From Malania oleifera (taxonomy: Eukaryota; Streptophyta; Magnoliopsida; Santalales; Ximeniaceae): 64,000 nucleotides of DNA. Made by a program: the position numbers and the translations under genes. The stretch spans positions 12,059,764 to 12,123,763 of the forward strand of contig NC_080422.1 of NCBI RefSeq assembly GCF_029873635.1, given 5' to 3'. The notes beneath the pieces were generated by a model that searched no databases, had not been told where the DNA came from, and was given only the letters and a program-made list of their open reading frames with translations. How positions within the stretch are numbered: the first letter of the stretch is position 1; every line of letters begins with the position of its first letter. Below, in pieces: positions 34,721 to 46,912 of the stretch.

Positions 34721-36184
34721 CTACTATATCCATAAGTTAATTTAACTTAGAATCCATATAAGTAGATTTATGTTCACATTGTTCTTCGTTCAATAGATGT
34801 GGCCGTGAAATTTCATAAAAAAATTACCTTCTCTTTTTGGCAATGAAAATTTTGGATGGAAAATACAATGAAAAAATTAATTTATTTTTTGTTTTTCTTT
34901 TCTTTTGCTAACCAAAATTCTTTGGGCTATGAAATTTTTGTGAATTAGCAGCAGACTGACCTTTGGTTTCATGGATAGACATAAGAGACAACGCCCACTT
35001 TAAATTATATGGCCCAATTTCTATTGTTTGAAAATAAAGAAACCCGGCATTGGCACAATTTTAAATGGCAGATGTGAAATGTGCAATAACGGATCATATA
35101 TTATACAATTGTATAATAAATGAAGAATGGGACCTATTTGTTATAGTTTTTGTGTCAGGAAAATGACACAGTTTTACATAATTTATTTAATGCTACAACA
35201 ATCTTTATCCTCCGGAAAGGAAGGAAAAAGATATCTTGCCATAAAAAGCAGAATTTTTTACCTAGTTATCCTTTTTTTTTTTTAAATATGTTAAATAATA
35301 CATTTTTTAAGAAAATAATTCTCGAAATAGCTCTAACGTAATCTCGCTACTTTGAGTAACAAGATTTGTCACGTATCATTTCAAAAATTATTTTCTCAAA
35401 AAAAATATTATTTAACATATATTTTTAAAAAAATAATAAATCAAGAACTATATTCTTCTGCATAACGAGATTACGTCAGGACTATTCCGGGAATTATATT
35501 CCCAAGAAAGGTATTATTTAATATATTTTTTTAAAAAAAAGGATAAATAAGAAAAAACTCATAAAAAACAACCTCTAATTTTCACTCAAGCCTGAATACT
35601 CTAAAATGGCAAAACAAGAGGTTGAAGACACGTATCAATTGGCCGCTATCACTTATTTATTGATGTGGTTCTATAGTTGGAACCTTAATGGAAGTTCAAG
35701 AGTTTTAAAAACTTAAAATTTTAAATTTGAATTTGAAGTTGTGAAGATTTAAACAAGATATCATATAAAATTATATTCAAATTCATCCTAAATCAATACT
35801 TTCAAAGATAACGACAATGAATTCAAGAAAAAAAAAAAAAAACTACCCTCTCATGTTTGGTTATTGAAAAAAAATAAAAATAAAAAAATACATATGTAAA
35901 AAAAAAAAAAAAACAACTGAATTTATGTCTTATTCTTATTAATTTTTAGGCCCTAAAATTGTTTCTTTTTATTTTTTGCTTTTTCAAAAGAGGAGAAATG
36001 CATTCAATACTGACAACGGCCAGGAGAGTCTGATAGAAGGGCTTTCCAAACCACCTCATAAAACAATGTGAGCTTTCCATCAACTGAAGCATACTTTTCC
36101 CAGAGAAGAGTAGAGAGAAATTATTGAGCCTTAAATGACACCCGCACTAAAAGCCATGGACGAGTAATTTATCATTTACTGATA
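34300..36184. other. AT-rich intergenic DNA
   Basis: No gene is seen. It contains a (TA)n tract of about 26 units (34665-34717), the fold-back element at 35262-35556, and A-rich runs at 35829-35915. Confidence 0.7.
35262..35556. mobile_element. Fold-back (MITE-like) element
   Basis: The first ~80 bp ('ttatcctttt...taaataataca...taacgtaatctcg') recur inverted at the right end ('cgagattacgtca...ggtattattta...aaaaggataa'). A partial third copy of the same arm lies in the middle (about 35384-35435). It is non-coding and AT-rich. The terminal symmetry suggests a MITE or fold-back transposon; superfamily and target duplication are unclear. Confidence 0.55.
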
Positions 36185-36300
36185 AAAAAACCGATGAGTG
36201 GTTGGAAGGGCATAGAAAGCACAGAGCACAAGGGCAGGAAGAGGGAGACGTCTTAATTGGGTTAGATGTGGTAGATTTTTTTGTCTTGAGTCCTCACTTG
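36185..36300 (+). pseudogene. Possible cytochrome P450 fragment
   Basis: A frame reading DEWLEGHRKHRAQGQEEGD then VLIGLDVVDFFVL resembles the segment before the I-helix of CYP82-type P450s (EEWLEEH..KR....ED.F.DVML). No heme-binding cysteine motif or other P450 block is nearby. It may be a decayed exon scrap or a chance match. Confidence 0.2.
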
Positions 36301-36739
36301 CTAAATTCAATGCATGCACAGCTGCCTCGAATTCAGGGAAAGACACTGTTGGATTTGCTCAAATTTTCTAACAGGCAACATCATCTGGTTCTTGAAGGGT
36401 GATCACACAATATACAGATTCTAATCAAGACATTTTCATAAATTTTCAATCCTCCATGGAGTGTAATGCGTCATCAAATTTCATTCTGACAAAACTAAAT
36501 AATTCACCACAACAATACCAAATGAACTTAACCTAAGTCCTGCAACAATACTACATTATTTGTGCTATATATGTTTGGGTGCAGGCATGATCACCATCAC
36601 CAACACTATACAACATTCATTTCCCCTCATGTTTATAAAATTTCCCACTCAACAGTGATCCCTCACTGCTAAAAATTGATGAGACATCCCTTTAATGACC
36701 TAAAAGCCTAAACTGGCCCCCATCCAAACGCTCCAGGTC

Positions 36740-36750
36740 TATATATTTAA
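36740..36750 (+). promoter_or_regulatory. TATA box of the WD40 gene
   Basis: TATATATTTAA lies 76-86 bp upstream of the ATG at 36826. This would give a transcription start near 36770-36780 and a leader of about 50 bp. Confidence 0.55.
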
Positions 36751-36825
36751 CGAACTTTAATCCAGATCTGTCAATCCCAGACAGTGCTTGCTTGAAGCAT
36801 AAGTCCATCTCTTCGCACCGGTGCC

Positions 36826-38178
36826 ATGGAAATCTATGGCAAAAGAGCCCTTAGGAGCATCATGGATGAAGAAAGAAAAAAAATACATTTAGGCAGGAGA
36901 GTTTCCTTTGGAAGCTGTCAAAATACATCGGACTCCACTTGCCACATTGCTTCAGCAAGAACATCATCTGCTTCCGCATCATCGATCCCAATGTCACTTA
37001 TGAGTCCCGAGACGCCATGGGCACTCTCTCCTGCACACTCATCTCCCTCTCCAACTCTTCTCTACCATTGTTTGGCTTCTGTCCACCGCCATGAAGGTAA
37101 CATCTTATCTATTGCAGTCTCAAGAGATTTCATATTGACAGGCTCTGAAAGTAGTCGAATTTATGCATGGAAGCAACCGGATTGTATTGAAATGGGCTAT
37201 ATTAAAGCGAATTCTGGAAAAGTTCGAGCCATCTTGGCATGTGGGAACCTGCTCTTCTCTGCTCATAATGACTGCAAAATTCGTGCATGGGATGTCACAC
37301 TCAAAGAGAATTTTCGACCAAAGAAGATTGCAAGCTTACCTCGAAAAAACTCGTTCTTACGGTTTCCAAAGAAGAATACCAATCAACACAAAGATTCCAT
37401 CTCCTGCATTGCTTACAACCATGTTGAGAAGATTTTATACACAGGCTCATGGGACAAAACTGTAAAAGCTTGGAAGGTCTTAGAAAATCGGTGTATTGAT
37501 TCTTTCATGGCTCATGAAGGTCGAGTTAATGACATTGTCATCAATCAACTAGATGGGTGTGTTTTCACCTGCTCCTCTGATGGCACAGCAAAGATATGGA
37601 GAAGAGTTTATGGAGAAAGCTCACATAATCTCATCATGACACTGAAATTTCAACTCTCGCCAGTCAACGCCTTGGCATTGAGCTCATCACACAGCACTTG
37701 CTTCCTCTACTCTGGCTCGTCAGATGGGCTTATAAACTTCTGTGAAAAAGAGAGAATGTCCAGCAGATTTAACCATGGAGGATTTTTACAAGGCCATCAT
37801 CTTGCAGTTCTTTGCCTAGTAACAATAGGGGAACTAATCTTTAGTGGTTCGGATGATGCAACAATACGAATATGGAGGAGAGAGGAAGGAAACAACCTCC
37901 ATTCGTGTCTTGCTGTCATGGAAGGACATCATGGGCCAGTGAGAAGCTTAGCTGCTTCTTTGGAAAGAGAGAATACTGTTCAGGGACTGTTAGTTTATAG
38001 TGCAAGCTTGGATCGAACATTTAAGGTATGGCGGGTTAAGGTGCTTCCTACTGAGAAGGTGAAATTTGAGGAGTCAGAAACAAATTATCAGCAAACAGAG
38101 ACGGCGGAGTTCGAAATGAGCCCAGTATTATCACCTTCATGGGTGGAGAAGAGGCTTCAAGCCAAAACTTTTCAGTAG
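36826..38178 (+). CDS. JINGUBANG-like WD40 repeat protein
   Basis: This is an intact single-exon ORF of 450 residues. A Ser-rich N-terminal extension (~residues 1-85) precedes seven WD40 repeats, which would close one beta-propeller. Recognisable repeat ends include SSRIYAWK, CKIRAWDV, DKTVKAWKV, GTAKIWRR, DATIRIWRR and RTFKVWRV; the fifth (SSDGLINFCE) has lost its Trp-Asp. The layout and VHRHEGNILSIAVS-type start match the plant JINGUBANG family, intron-less genes whose Arabidopsis member restrains pollen germination in dry conditions. WD40 propellers are scaffolds for protein binding; no enzyme motif is present. The start is the first ATG after a TATA box. A nearer assignment within the family is not possible by eye. 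It is the only intact host gene here. Confidence 0.9.
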   Translation: MEIYGKRALRSIMDEERKKIHLGRRVSFGSCQNTSDSTCHIASARTSSASASSIPMSLMSPETPWALSPAHSSPSPTLLYHCLASVHRHEGNILSIAVSRDFILTGSESSRIYAWKQPDCIEMGYIKANSGKVRAILACGNLLFSAHNDCKIRAWDVTLKENFRPKKIASLPRKNSFLRFPKKNTNQHKDSISCIAYNHVEKILYTGSWDKTVKAWKVLENRCIDSFMAHEGRVNDIVINQLDGCVFTCSSDGTAKIWRRVYGESSHNLIMTLKFQLSPVNALALSSSHSTCFLYSGSSDGLINFCEKERMSSRFNHGGFLQGHHLAVLCLVTIGELIFSGSDDATIRIWRREEGNNLHSCLAVMEGHHGPVRSLAASLERENTVQGLLVYSASLDRTFKVWRVKVLPTEKVKFEESETNYQQTETAEFEMSPVLSPSWVEKRLQAKTFQ

Positions 38179-39132
38179 GGGGGGCGGTGGAAATGTATTG
38201 AGAATCTAACGGGGGAATGTATTGAGAATCTAATCCAAGGTTCTAGTGTAACAAAGGTAGCTTATTTTGTACCCAGGAACTGTTTAAGAAATTTAATCTT
38301 AAAATGAATAGTCTACTGGTGTATATATTCAGAATTTGACAATAGTTTCTTGGAATATGCTTTCCCTGCCTTATTTATATCTTTTATTATTACTAGCAAA
38401 TTTCTTAGGTGCAACTTTTTCAAGTGAATAATGTTGATTAAATATGTTTATTATTAGTTCTATAAATGAATATATTTATTATATACAAGAACTAAAGGTC
38501 ACATTGTAGTATATATTATTTTTTCTTTTGGTTCAATTTGTAGTGCTTTGTTTTCAGCTCATTTGATCAAAAATTCATGAGTTAAAGTAGAGCTTTCTAG
38601 TTTCATAATTTTTTATTTTAATAAGATGTACTTTATGCACAATGCAAACTTGTTTAATCATAATACATTGGAAGATAAGAGATTACCACTTCAGTTAAAA
38701 GCTTACCTGTGCATACCAGTTGCATGTTGAGAGATAACAAATGACAAATAACACTCATAACATGGAATAAGATATTTTTAAAACACATACAATAAATGCA
38801 GGCAACAAGATTAGAACCAGGAACCTCCTGGCAATCATAACTCTGACACCATATTCAATTACCTCTCCACCTAAAAGTTAAAGCTATTAGATTGTGGACC
38901 AACAATGTATATCATGCTTAAAGAAGAATAGTGGCATTGGCAACTAGAATTTGGCAATGTGAAGATATTTTGTTTAAGAAAAATTAGAAAGGATAAAATT
39001 TGTCAAATAAAACAGCATACTTTTCTAGACCTATTTAAGGGTATTTTTGTGTAAACAAACATAAAAAAATAAGGACATTTTTGTCAAACAATGTTTTACA
39101 CACACTACACACATTCATACTTCTATTATTAT
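38179..39132. other. Downstream flank of the WD40 gene
   Basis: AT-rich DNA without a gene. The first ~150 bp probably form the 3' untranslated region; no canonical AATAAA is obvious. A TRIM relic lies at 38788-38920. Confidence 0.6.
38788..38920 (-). mobile_element. TRIM relic, LTR plus primer site
   Basis: On the minus strand an LTR of about 70 bp (around 'catgatatacattgttggtc') is followed by TGGTGTCAGAGTTATG, a variant of the tRNA-iMet primer site. A T-arm-like segment 'gttcctggttctaatc' comes next. It matches the left half of the TRIM at 46913-47395 in inverted orientation. The second LTR is missing. Confidence 0.6.
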
Positions 39133-42100
39133 TGTTGAAGAATTGGGTGAAATGGAAGACCTAGGCACAACAGGAGGTCTCTCCCTCTATTTATAATTAA
39201 TGTCAAGTACATACCAATGACCGAAAAACTTTATAAACTCACACTTACCAACATAACGCTAACAAATTCTAATAATGCTAAATGACCATAATAACAGTTA
39301 ATGCTCCCCCTCAAGTTGGAGCATAGATATCATATGCTCCTAATTTGTTACAAATGAATTTAACATAAGCACTCCCCAAGGCTTTAGTGAATAAATTAGC
39401 AAGCTGCAAATCAAACTTCTAATGAATGATTGTAGTGAGCCTCTAAACAAGTTTCTTCCAAACAAAGTGACAATCAACTTCAATGAGTTTTGTCTGCTCA
39501 TTGAAGATCAGGTTGAGGTCAATATGAATAGTAGCTCGGTTATCAAACATCAACTTCATAGACAAAGAATGTGGAAAACCCAACTCTTCCAACATGTTTT
39601 TCAACCAAACTAAATCACATGTAGTGTGAGCCATGGGCACTACTATGGTTAGGCATGTTTCTTACTCTTTCGAGAGACCAAATTACTAGTAACAAAGATA
39701 CAATACCTAAATGTAGATCTTCTATTGGAAATTGACCTAACTAATTTGCTTTTATATATCCCTAAGTATAAGTGTGACCTCAACCTTGATATAAAAGATC
39801 TCTCCCAGATGCACCTTTGAGATAGCTCAAAATGCGAAATAACTGCATCTTAATGACTTTTTCTCAAGGAATCAAACTAACTCACAACACTTACTACAAA
39901 AGAAATATCCAATAAAGTGACTAAGATGATTCAACTTTCCAACAAGTCTATTGTACCATCCTATGTCAGGCTACAAACCACCCATATCTATCTTACCATT
40001 AGGATCCATAGGGGTATCAAAATGTTTTTGGATCCTAACAACCCAATCTTATCTAATAGATCAAGAACATACTTCCTTTATTACAAGTGCTCCATATGAG
40101 ATCTAATACTTCTATACCTAGGAAGTACTTTAGTGGTCTCAAATCTTTGGTTTGAAACTTAATCTATAAGAAATGCTTTAGGCCGTGTATACTTTGATAC
40201 ACATCACCAGTAATCCCAATATCATCGACATACACACACACACACACAAAAACACTCACCAGTATTCACAATATCATCGACATACATGAAAAAGAATCTG
40301 ACAAAGTGATATACTGCACAACATTGGAGGCCAACCCCAAGTACTATAGTATTAAATTGGCTAAACTATGCTCTACGCGATTGTTTTAAACCATATAATG
40401 ATTTTTTGCATAGACGCACCCCATTGAGCAACAAATAGACCTCCTCCTAAAGATCGCCATGCGGGAAAGCATTCTTCACCAATGACATGTGATGGCTAAG
40501 AAGATGAACAAGCGTGCTTTATCAACTAGATAGATTGTGTTTAAATAAATCAAACCATACACTTGACTATATCCCTTAGCAACAAGATGAGCCTTCAAAC
40601 GAGCCATGAAATCAACTGGATTGGCATTCATAGCACACATCCAAAGACAACCAACTAGAGACTTATCAAGAGGTACCAACTCCCAAGTATCATAATCTTG
40701 TAGCACATGCATCTCTTCAATCATTGCAGTCCCCCACCCATAATCAAGTAGGGCTATAGAAATACATTTTGGAAGAACAATAGAAGACAAGAGTACTAAA
40801 AAAATAGTGATACAAGGGTGACAAAAAATCATAAGAAACAAAATTTGAGATTGGACGTTGGGTAAAAGTGTGTTTACCTTTTTCATATAGCAATAATGCA
40901 ATCAACATCTTGGGAAATAGGACCATCTGACGAGGAACTAGAGGCATAAAAGTAGAAGATGGAGGAGACCCTTGAGTCACCTAGTGTACACTTGCAAATT
41001 AGGATGATTCAAGTGCATTTACCTTTCCGCACAGAAGTGGAAGATGTAGGAGGACAAAGTGAAGATAATAGGTTAGGATTTGGAAGGCAGGGTAGAAGAA
41101 GGGACTCATCAAGGTCAATAAAACTCAAAGACTCAAAATAGTATGGTGTAAACTCAAAAAAGGTAACATTAGCAGAGATAAAGAATCAATGTAAAGTAGG
41201 ACCACAACATCGATATCCTTTTGAGTACAGGAACAACCTAGAAAAATACATTTAATAGCACAAGGTTCCAACTAATCCATTCCTAGACTTAATTGATGGA
41301 CCAAGGACACACAACTAGATATACAAGTAAGAAGTGAGAACAAAGGAGCCTTAGGGAAGATAATTGAACTTAGGATCTACCACGAAGGACAAAGGATGGC
41401 ATTATATTGATGAGAAAGCAAGCAATGAGCATTGCATCACTCTAAAAAACCTTAGTGACATTCATTTGATACAATAAGATACAAGTGACTTCGAGAATAT
41501 GTCTGTTTTTTTTTATCTGTCACTCCATTTTGTTGTGGAGCGGTACAATATAACTTATGAGTCATACTAGAGTTAGTCATATAACTAGTGAATTGGGTAC
41601 TAAAGTACTCCCTAGCATTGCCACTACGAAGTATCTTGATTGACATACTAAATTGAGTCCTTATTTGAGAACAGAAGGCACAAAATATATTAAAAAACAA
41701 TCTTTTATGATTTTATCAAATGACAATCAACTCATTCTAGAGTAGTCATTGACAAATGTAACAAAGTATCAAAACCATAACTTTGGCATAAGCCGCATAA
41801 CATAACTAGCGCTCAAAACATCGGAATGGACTAACATGAAAGGACTAATCGCCCGTTTGTTGACTAGGGAAGCAAAGGGAACATGATAAAATTTTCCCAA
41901 TTGACAAGACTGACACTCAAGATTAAACATAGAGCTCAAAGTAGAACTAGCCATTTTAACTTGCACCAAGGCAACAATGGATTTGATGTGGTGTAGCAGC
42001 GGCACTATAGGCAATAGGAGGAGAGAGTGACTCAAAGTAGTAAAGTCTACCAACCTCACATTGTGTGCCTATCGTCTTCCTTGTCTTTAGATCTTGAACA

Positions 42101-43058
42101 ATAGAATTAGGAAAAAAGATTACAGAACAATTTAATGACATTGTAATTTTATTGATAGACATCAGACTGAAGGGGGATTTAGGAATGTACAAAAAAGAAG
42201 AAAAAAGATGATGGAGTGAGATTTACCATACCTATCCCCTTGACCATAGCACTGGACCCTTCAACAAGAGTAGCTGGAGATAGAGTTTTAGAATACTTAA
42301 TGGCAAAAAAAACCAAAAAGGTTGGTTACACTTGTCAGATGGTCAGTCGCGGCAAAATTGATAACCCAAGGACTAGTGGGAGAGACACTAGCTGACATAT
42401 AAAAACGAATCATAAACACAGAAAATACCACTGTTTCAGGCCCCAATGAACTCAATAAACATTGAAAAACAGCTTCAAACAGTACGAAACAATCATTTCT
42501 ACCCGCACAAGAGCAACTTAAAAAGTTGAAATACTTCGACAAAAGACATCACCAAAAACTTCAATAATATGTTTATAGAGGAATTCACTCAAGAAACATT
42601 CCTAGAATAACCTTCATGCACCAGCACATGGGATCGACCTAGCTTGCCTTAGATAGGTACAGGTGCGTGGGAGGAGCTCTGGTGAAGGGATTCCAGTGAG
42701 GGGCAGATCGGCAATGTCTGTGGGTGCCTATGGTGTTGGTTCTACAAAATCTAAAGGGTTTTTGTGTTCCTGTACTGCCAGTGTAATCCAGGAAGTTTCC
42801 AGCAAATGTTGTGGCTTTCGGAAGCTGCTGGCTGTTTTTCAGGCCTATCACGTATGGTAGTGCTGGCAATTCTCCTATGATGGTAGACAAGCAGCGGATT
42901 TATGGTTATAGGCTTTGGTTTTCAGGGTGGCCGTGGAAATACTCATGCTTACCAACATAAGGCTATGGTTTTCATGGTTGGCTGTGGAAATAATCAAGCT
43001 TACCAACATAACACTAGCACATAGCAATAATGATAAATGACCAAACTGACCATAAAAA
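39133..43058 (-). mobile_element. Decayed Ty1/copia element with short LTRs
   Basis: The left (3') LTR is about 164 bp (39133-39296, plus-strand termini TGTTGAAG and ATAACA). It is followed on the plus strand by the complement of a polypurine tract (gctccccctcaagttggagc). Coding relics on the minus strand are: protease-like near 42340 (PWVINFAATDH in place of a D-S-G active site), pre-integrase (QSCQLGKFYHVPF, ~41900), integrase (SIKILRSGNAREYFSTQFTS, ~41600), RT N-terminus (MIEEMHVLQDYDTWELVPL, ~40690) and RNase H end (CDLVWLKNMLEELGF, ~39590). A decayed 5' LTR end is visible at about 43005-43055. Stops and deletions occur throughout. Retrofit/Ale-like ancestry is likely. Confidence 0.78.
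40224..40250. repeat. (CA)n tract
   Basis: A short run of about ten CA dinucleotides lies within the decayed copia element. The neighbouring text 'aatatcatcgacatacat' occurs on both sides of it (40210 and 40270), a small local duplication. Confidence 0.75.
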
Positions 43059-43140
43059 ATTATCTTGCATGCTAACCAATCAAACTATATTAGAACCAGT
43101 TTTTAATAATTCAAGCTTCAATACAATATATTGCAGATAG

Positions 43141-43520
43141 GCAGCCATATAACGCTTTATCCTTGGATGCTTGTCTTATGTGTTTGAACAGGTCAGACTT
43201 CTTGGACCATAGTTGCTTGGCGCTTGTTGAGTAGACCGTTTAGTTTCTTCGTTCAGAATTGGACATCTGAATTCTCTGGAGTGCTGCTTACATCTTTTAG
43301 AGGATTTGGTAAGAACAAGGATGCTAGAAGATTGTGGACACCAGCTCTCTTTGTTGTTTGAGGAATTTGGTTGGAACAAAATGACCATGTCTTTAACGAG
43401 TGGTCTCTGACTCTGCCTTTGCTTTGGGATAGAGTTGATTCTCTCACTTTCCATTGGGATTTTTATTCTGATTGCTTCAAAAGGATCAGATTCTCAGATT
43501 TTCAGAGGGTCTGGCTGGCA
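43141..43520 (+). pseudogene. LINE-type fragment, 3' end of ORF2
   Basis: Across one in-frame stop the plus strand reads GFGKNKDARRLWTPALFVV, then GIWLEQNDHVFNEWSLTLPL and LWDRVDSLTFHWDFYSDCF. This resembles the region after the zf-RVT domain at the end of plant L1-type LINE ORFs (..IWLERN.RIF....LWD.I.F....W). Nothing upstream of about 43141 belongs to it, so it is 5'-truncated, as is common for LINEs. Confidence 0.55.
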
Positions 43521-46500
43521 GTATTACAAATGATGTTTCATTGTTCTTTTACTTCTCCTTTTCTTTTGCTCCTTACAAGGATACTTTATCCTTTGCCTGG
43601 TAATTCTTTTCTCTCTTCAGAAATTTCTTTTTCTATCAACAAATACTTCAAGCTTCAATAATCACCTACTACCATCCTGTGCATTGGCCAGATGCCCCAT
43701 ACTCCTACAGTGCAACTTTGACAGCACTGCCTAAGCTCATGTAAAAAAGGACATGATATGTACCGTTTAAATATAGGAATCCTTAAGCTAATACAAATGA
43801 GAGCAACAAACTGGGCCTTTGTTGTATTACAGATTACAGTGCACAAATACAGGCATAAAAAATTAGACTACATAGTGTGCAGCCGATAAATTCTGCAATC
43901 TGCATTGAGGGGCTTTTTTGGAGAAGCAATTTCTTGATTAAGTGATGGGGATCACACTCAGCAACATTTTTGTGTCTACTATAGGCAGAGATATAATATA
44001 GAGTCTTTATGATTATCTAGGGTTTCTACAATTTAAATAGTTTACAATTATGTGCTGGGCTATTTTTTAAGGATTTGATATTTTCTAGAGATTGTTTCCT
44101 CATCTAGTGTCAGGAGAAAGCCTATTTAAAGGCTTGATGTATAACCATGAGAAGGAGATCTAAATATTGAGAATTATGCCCTAAACTGAGTCTTGCTTCA
44201 ATTTTCCCTCACTTTATTTTTCCCAATTATGTTATGTTCTTCTAGTTTTCTCTTAATTTTCTGTCATTTTCGACCTGACTCTGTTTCCAATCAGTCTTGC
44301 ACCACAAAGAACTTAAAATATCTAAAGCTATATTTATTTATTTTAGATAAAAAATAAAAGAAGACATGTTAAAAAAGAAAAGGAGTACAATCAGTAGCGG
44401 AAAATAAATCCTCAAAATAAAAAAAAACTAAAAAACAAACCTAATGTTGGGAAAGAAAGGCAACAAACAAAACCAAAGCAACAGATAAATCTTTCCTTGC
44501 CAATAAACCAGTGAAGAGCAAAATATCCAACAATGACAACCAATAATCTCAGCAAAATATTCAATTAAGAATCTGCCAGAAGCACACAAAAAATCACACT
44601 CAATAGAGACACAATTTTAACATGGAAAACCCCTTCAATGTGAAGGGTAAAAACTACGGGGCCTAAGAGACCCAATAAAAAAACTCCATTATAATTTAAG
44701 GGGCAAGTTTACAACAATTCAAACACCACAAAATGCTCACAAACTTAGAGCAAAGACAAGGATTGCCAAACCACAACTCTCCCTGCAAAGGTAATCAAAT
44801 AGTTTGAAGTAGATTTCCTCGAGTCCAAACTCCAGCCATGTTTGAATCTGTATAGCCAACAAGCACATGTTTTCTAGACAATTAAAAAAGTTTCAAATTA
44901 GTAGTGCCACGAAGATATCTCATAATCCACTTCACAGCATTCCAATGCTCTCTACTCGAATTAACAGCCGCAACTTTCTTTGGAACTAGGGTGACAAAGG
45001 TTGTATTGATGCAACTGATAAATTCCACAAAAGCATGCTCATACAAACCATAATCATTCACAAGGAAAGCCAAAGAAATACTCAAAAATAAAAATAAAAA
45101 TTGTTCATGAGATTGAAAATAGCTGGACTTTGAGCATCTAAGAAGCCTTTCAGAAATGAAACCTCATTCCACTTCTTCAAAAGTGATGGTGAATTCTGAA
45201 ATTTGATGAGCAATCACTAGTTTGCACACATCTTGTTTACCAACAATAGTCTTCAAACAACAGTAAATTATGATTTAAGAAATAGATCATTTAAAACCTG
45301 TAAAGCTTGTAAACTGACTTTAATTTTCAAGCTGAATAAAACGTGAAAAGTCTTGCTGAGAGAGAGGGGGAGAGGAAAATGCACCAAATAATGGTGAAAG
45401 TAACAAGTGAGAAAGATATGGTATTGCATCTCAAATTTAGGAAATAAGATTGGAAGGAAGTTAACCTAAGAGTTAGTAACTCTAAGAAAGGATTGCTTAC
45501 ACAAACCAAATAAAGGTAAATATTATTAACAAAAGCAAATATTATGAACCTGCCTAACAAGAGTATAAAAAGATAAGGCCTCAGCACATATGTATGTGCT
45601 GCATCACATGTGTCTGCATGTGAGCACCGTGAGGTAGATGGACCCCCCAGAGAGAGGATAGACGCGAAGGGGCAGAAAAGCAGGCATGTGGCGTCTCCAA
45701 CATCAGAGTCCTGGGAGGATTCCATGAACCAACAGGCCCCCAAAGATCTTCTGAACGCCAAGCATTAAGATGCACTGCATAATCACAAAAGGTCAATATG
45801 CATTACTTGAATACCTCAAACCTTAAGAACTTTCAATTAGGGACATTTCCCTTCACCTAGCCTCATCCCTCTCCCACTTTCTCCAGTCATCCAGCCCATC
45901 CATCTCAACATCCTCATTTGATTGCAATCATTTTCTAGACATGTATTTCTGTAATTAAATAGTAGTAGAAGAAAATCATATTTTGTTGAAGTACAACTGT
46001 GAAGGATAGACAAAGTTAATGTGTAAAATATGATATATAAAATGTAAAGATTACTGATCAAGAACCAATAGCTTACTAATAGAATCCTCCTTCTTCAATA
46101 ATGGAAATGTGATTATAACTCCCATGTCCTCTTCAATTTTCTTTTGTGTAGATGCCCTGTGGTTCACAAGGGGATAGGAATTTTTTTAAAAAAAAGGATA
46201 TCGAGACAAAAATGGAAAAATAATGAAAACAGGGATTATATGCTGAGTTTCATACCCTTTTCCTTTGATGAAACGAATTAAGGGAGCACCTACCTGGCCA
46301 AAAAAGCCATTGAAAAACACACATACAATAAAAAGAAAGAAAATATTTAAAGAAGTTAGCTGTTCAAAAGATTTCAAGAAAAAGATGAGAAATCAAAGCA
46401 AACAGTAAGGTTACTGGAATTAAGAAATGTAATGGTACTGACAGATAGCAAAGATGAGTGTTACCTAACCAGTAGAATGTGAAAAAGTGGTGCTTGAAGG

Positions 46501-46912
46501 AGGAGAATGATATATGCATCTAAGGGTTTGTGTGCGTATGAATGTTTTCAAAAAAGAAATTTACTAAGAAGAACAAGAGAATATAGAAATGGACAAGTAT
46601 AAGACCTCCAGCAAAGACAGAAAAAGTACAGAAGTAGCCCTCCAATTTCTTTACAGATCATTCAAAGAAATATCCTTAAAAGCACTAGACGCTAAAGCCC
46701 AAAGAGAGACGAGGAAAAACACAAAATCCAAAAGCAACACAACATAACTGATCATTAAAGATTCTGTGATCCCTCTCCTTACAGAACCCAAAGGAAAGCA
46801 AACCAAGTACAGTGACTTAAAAGCTTCCCTTGCTTACTCTTACCAGCACCTAAAACTTCACCTTCATAAATTAACCCACATTTATAAAGCTCACCCAACC
46901 TCCGAAAAATAG
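43521..46912. other. Non-coding stretch with minor element relics
   Basis: It holds the copia scrap at 44882-45085 and, at 44560-44720, LTR-like text ('aacatggaaaaccccttcaa'). Two possible minus-strand exons are visible. One is 46256-46293, between a CAG acceptor and a GTATGA donor, in phase 0 with the end of the exon at 49125. The other is about 45581-45776, behind a TTATGCAG acceptor (HLNAWRSEDLWGPVGSW...) but not in phase with the first. Neither is strong enough for a gene call. Confidence 0.5.
44882..45085 (-). pseudogene. Copia RT/RNase H junction fragment
   Basis: The minus strand encodes NSSREHWNAVKWIMRYLRGT followed by TNLKL, the well conserved copia block between reverse transcriptase and RNase H. 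The preceding ~45 residues are unlike the family and no other domain is adjacent. Confidence 0.7.

Noticed and set aside
45581..45796. Terminal exon of the minus-strand gene
   Set aside because: It has an acceptor and an open frame but no phase agreement with the other candidate exons and no recognisable domain.
45837..46061. LINE C-terminus because of MRMLRWMGW
   Set aside because: Only one short block matches and the neighbouring conserved blocks are missing.
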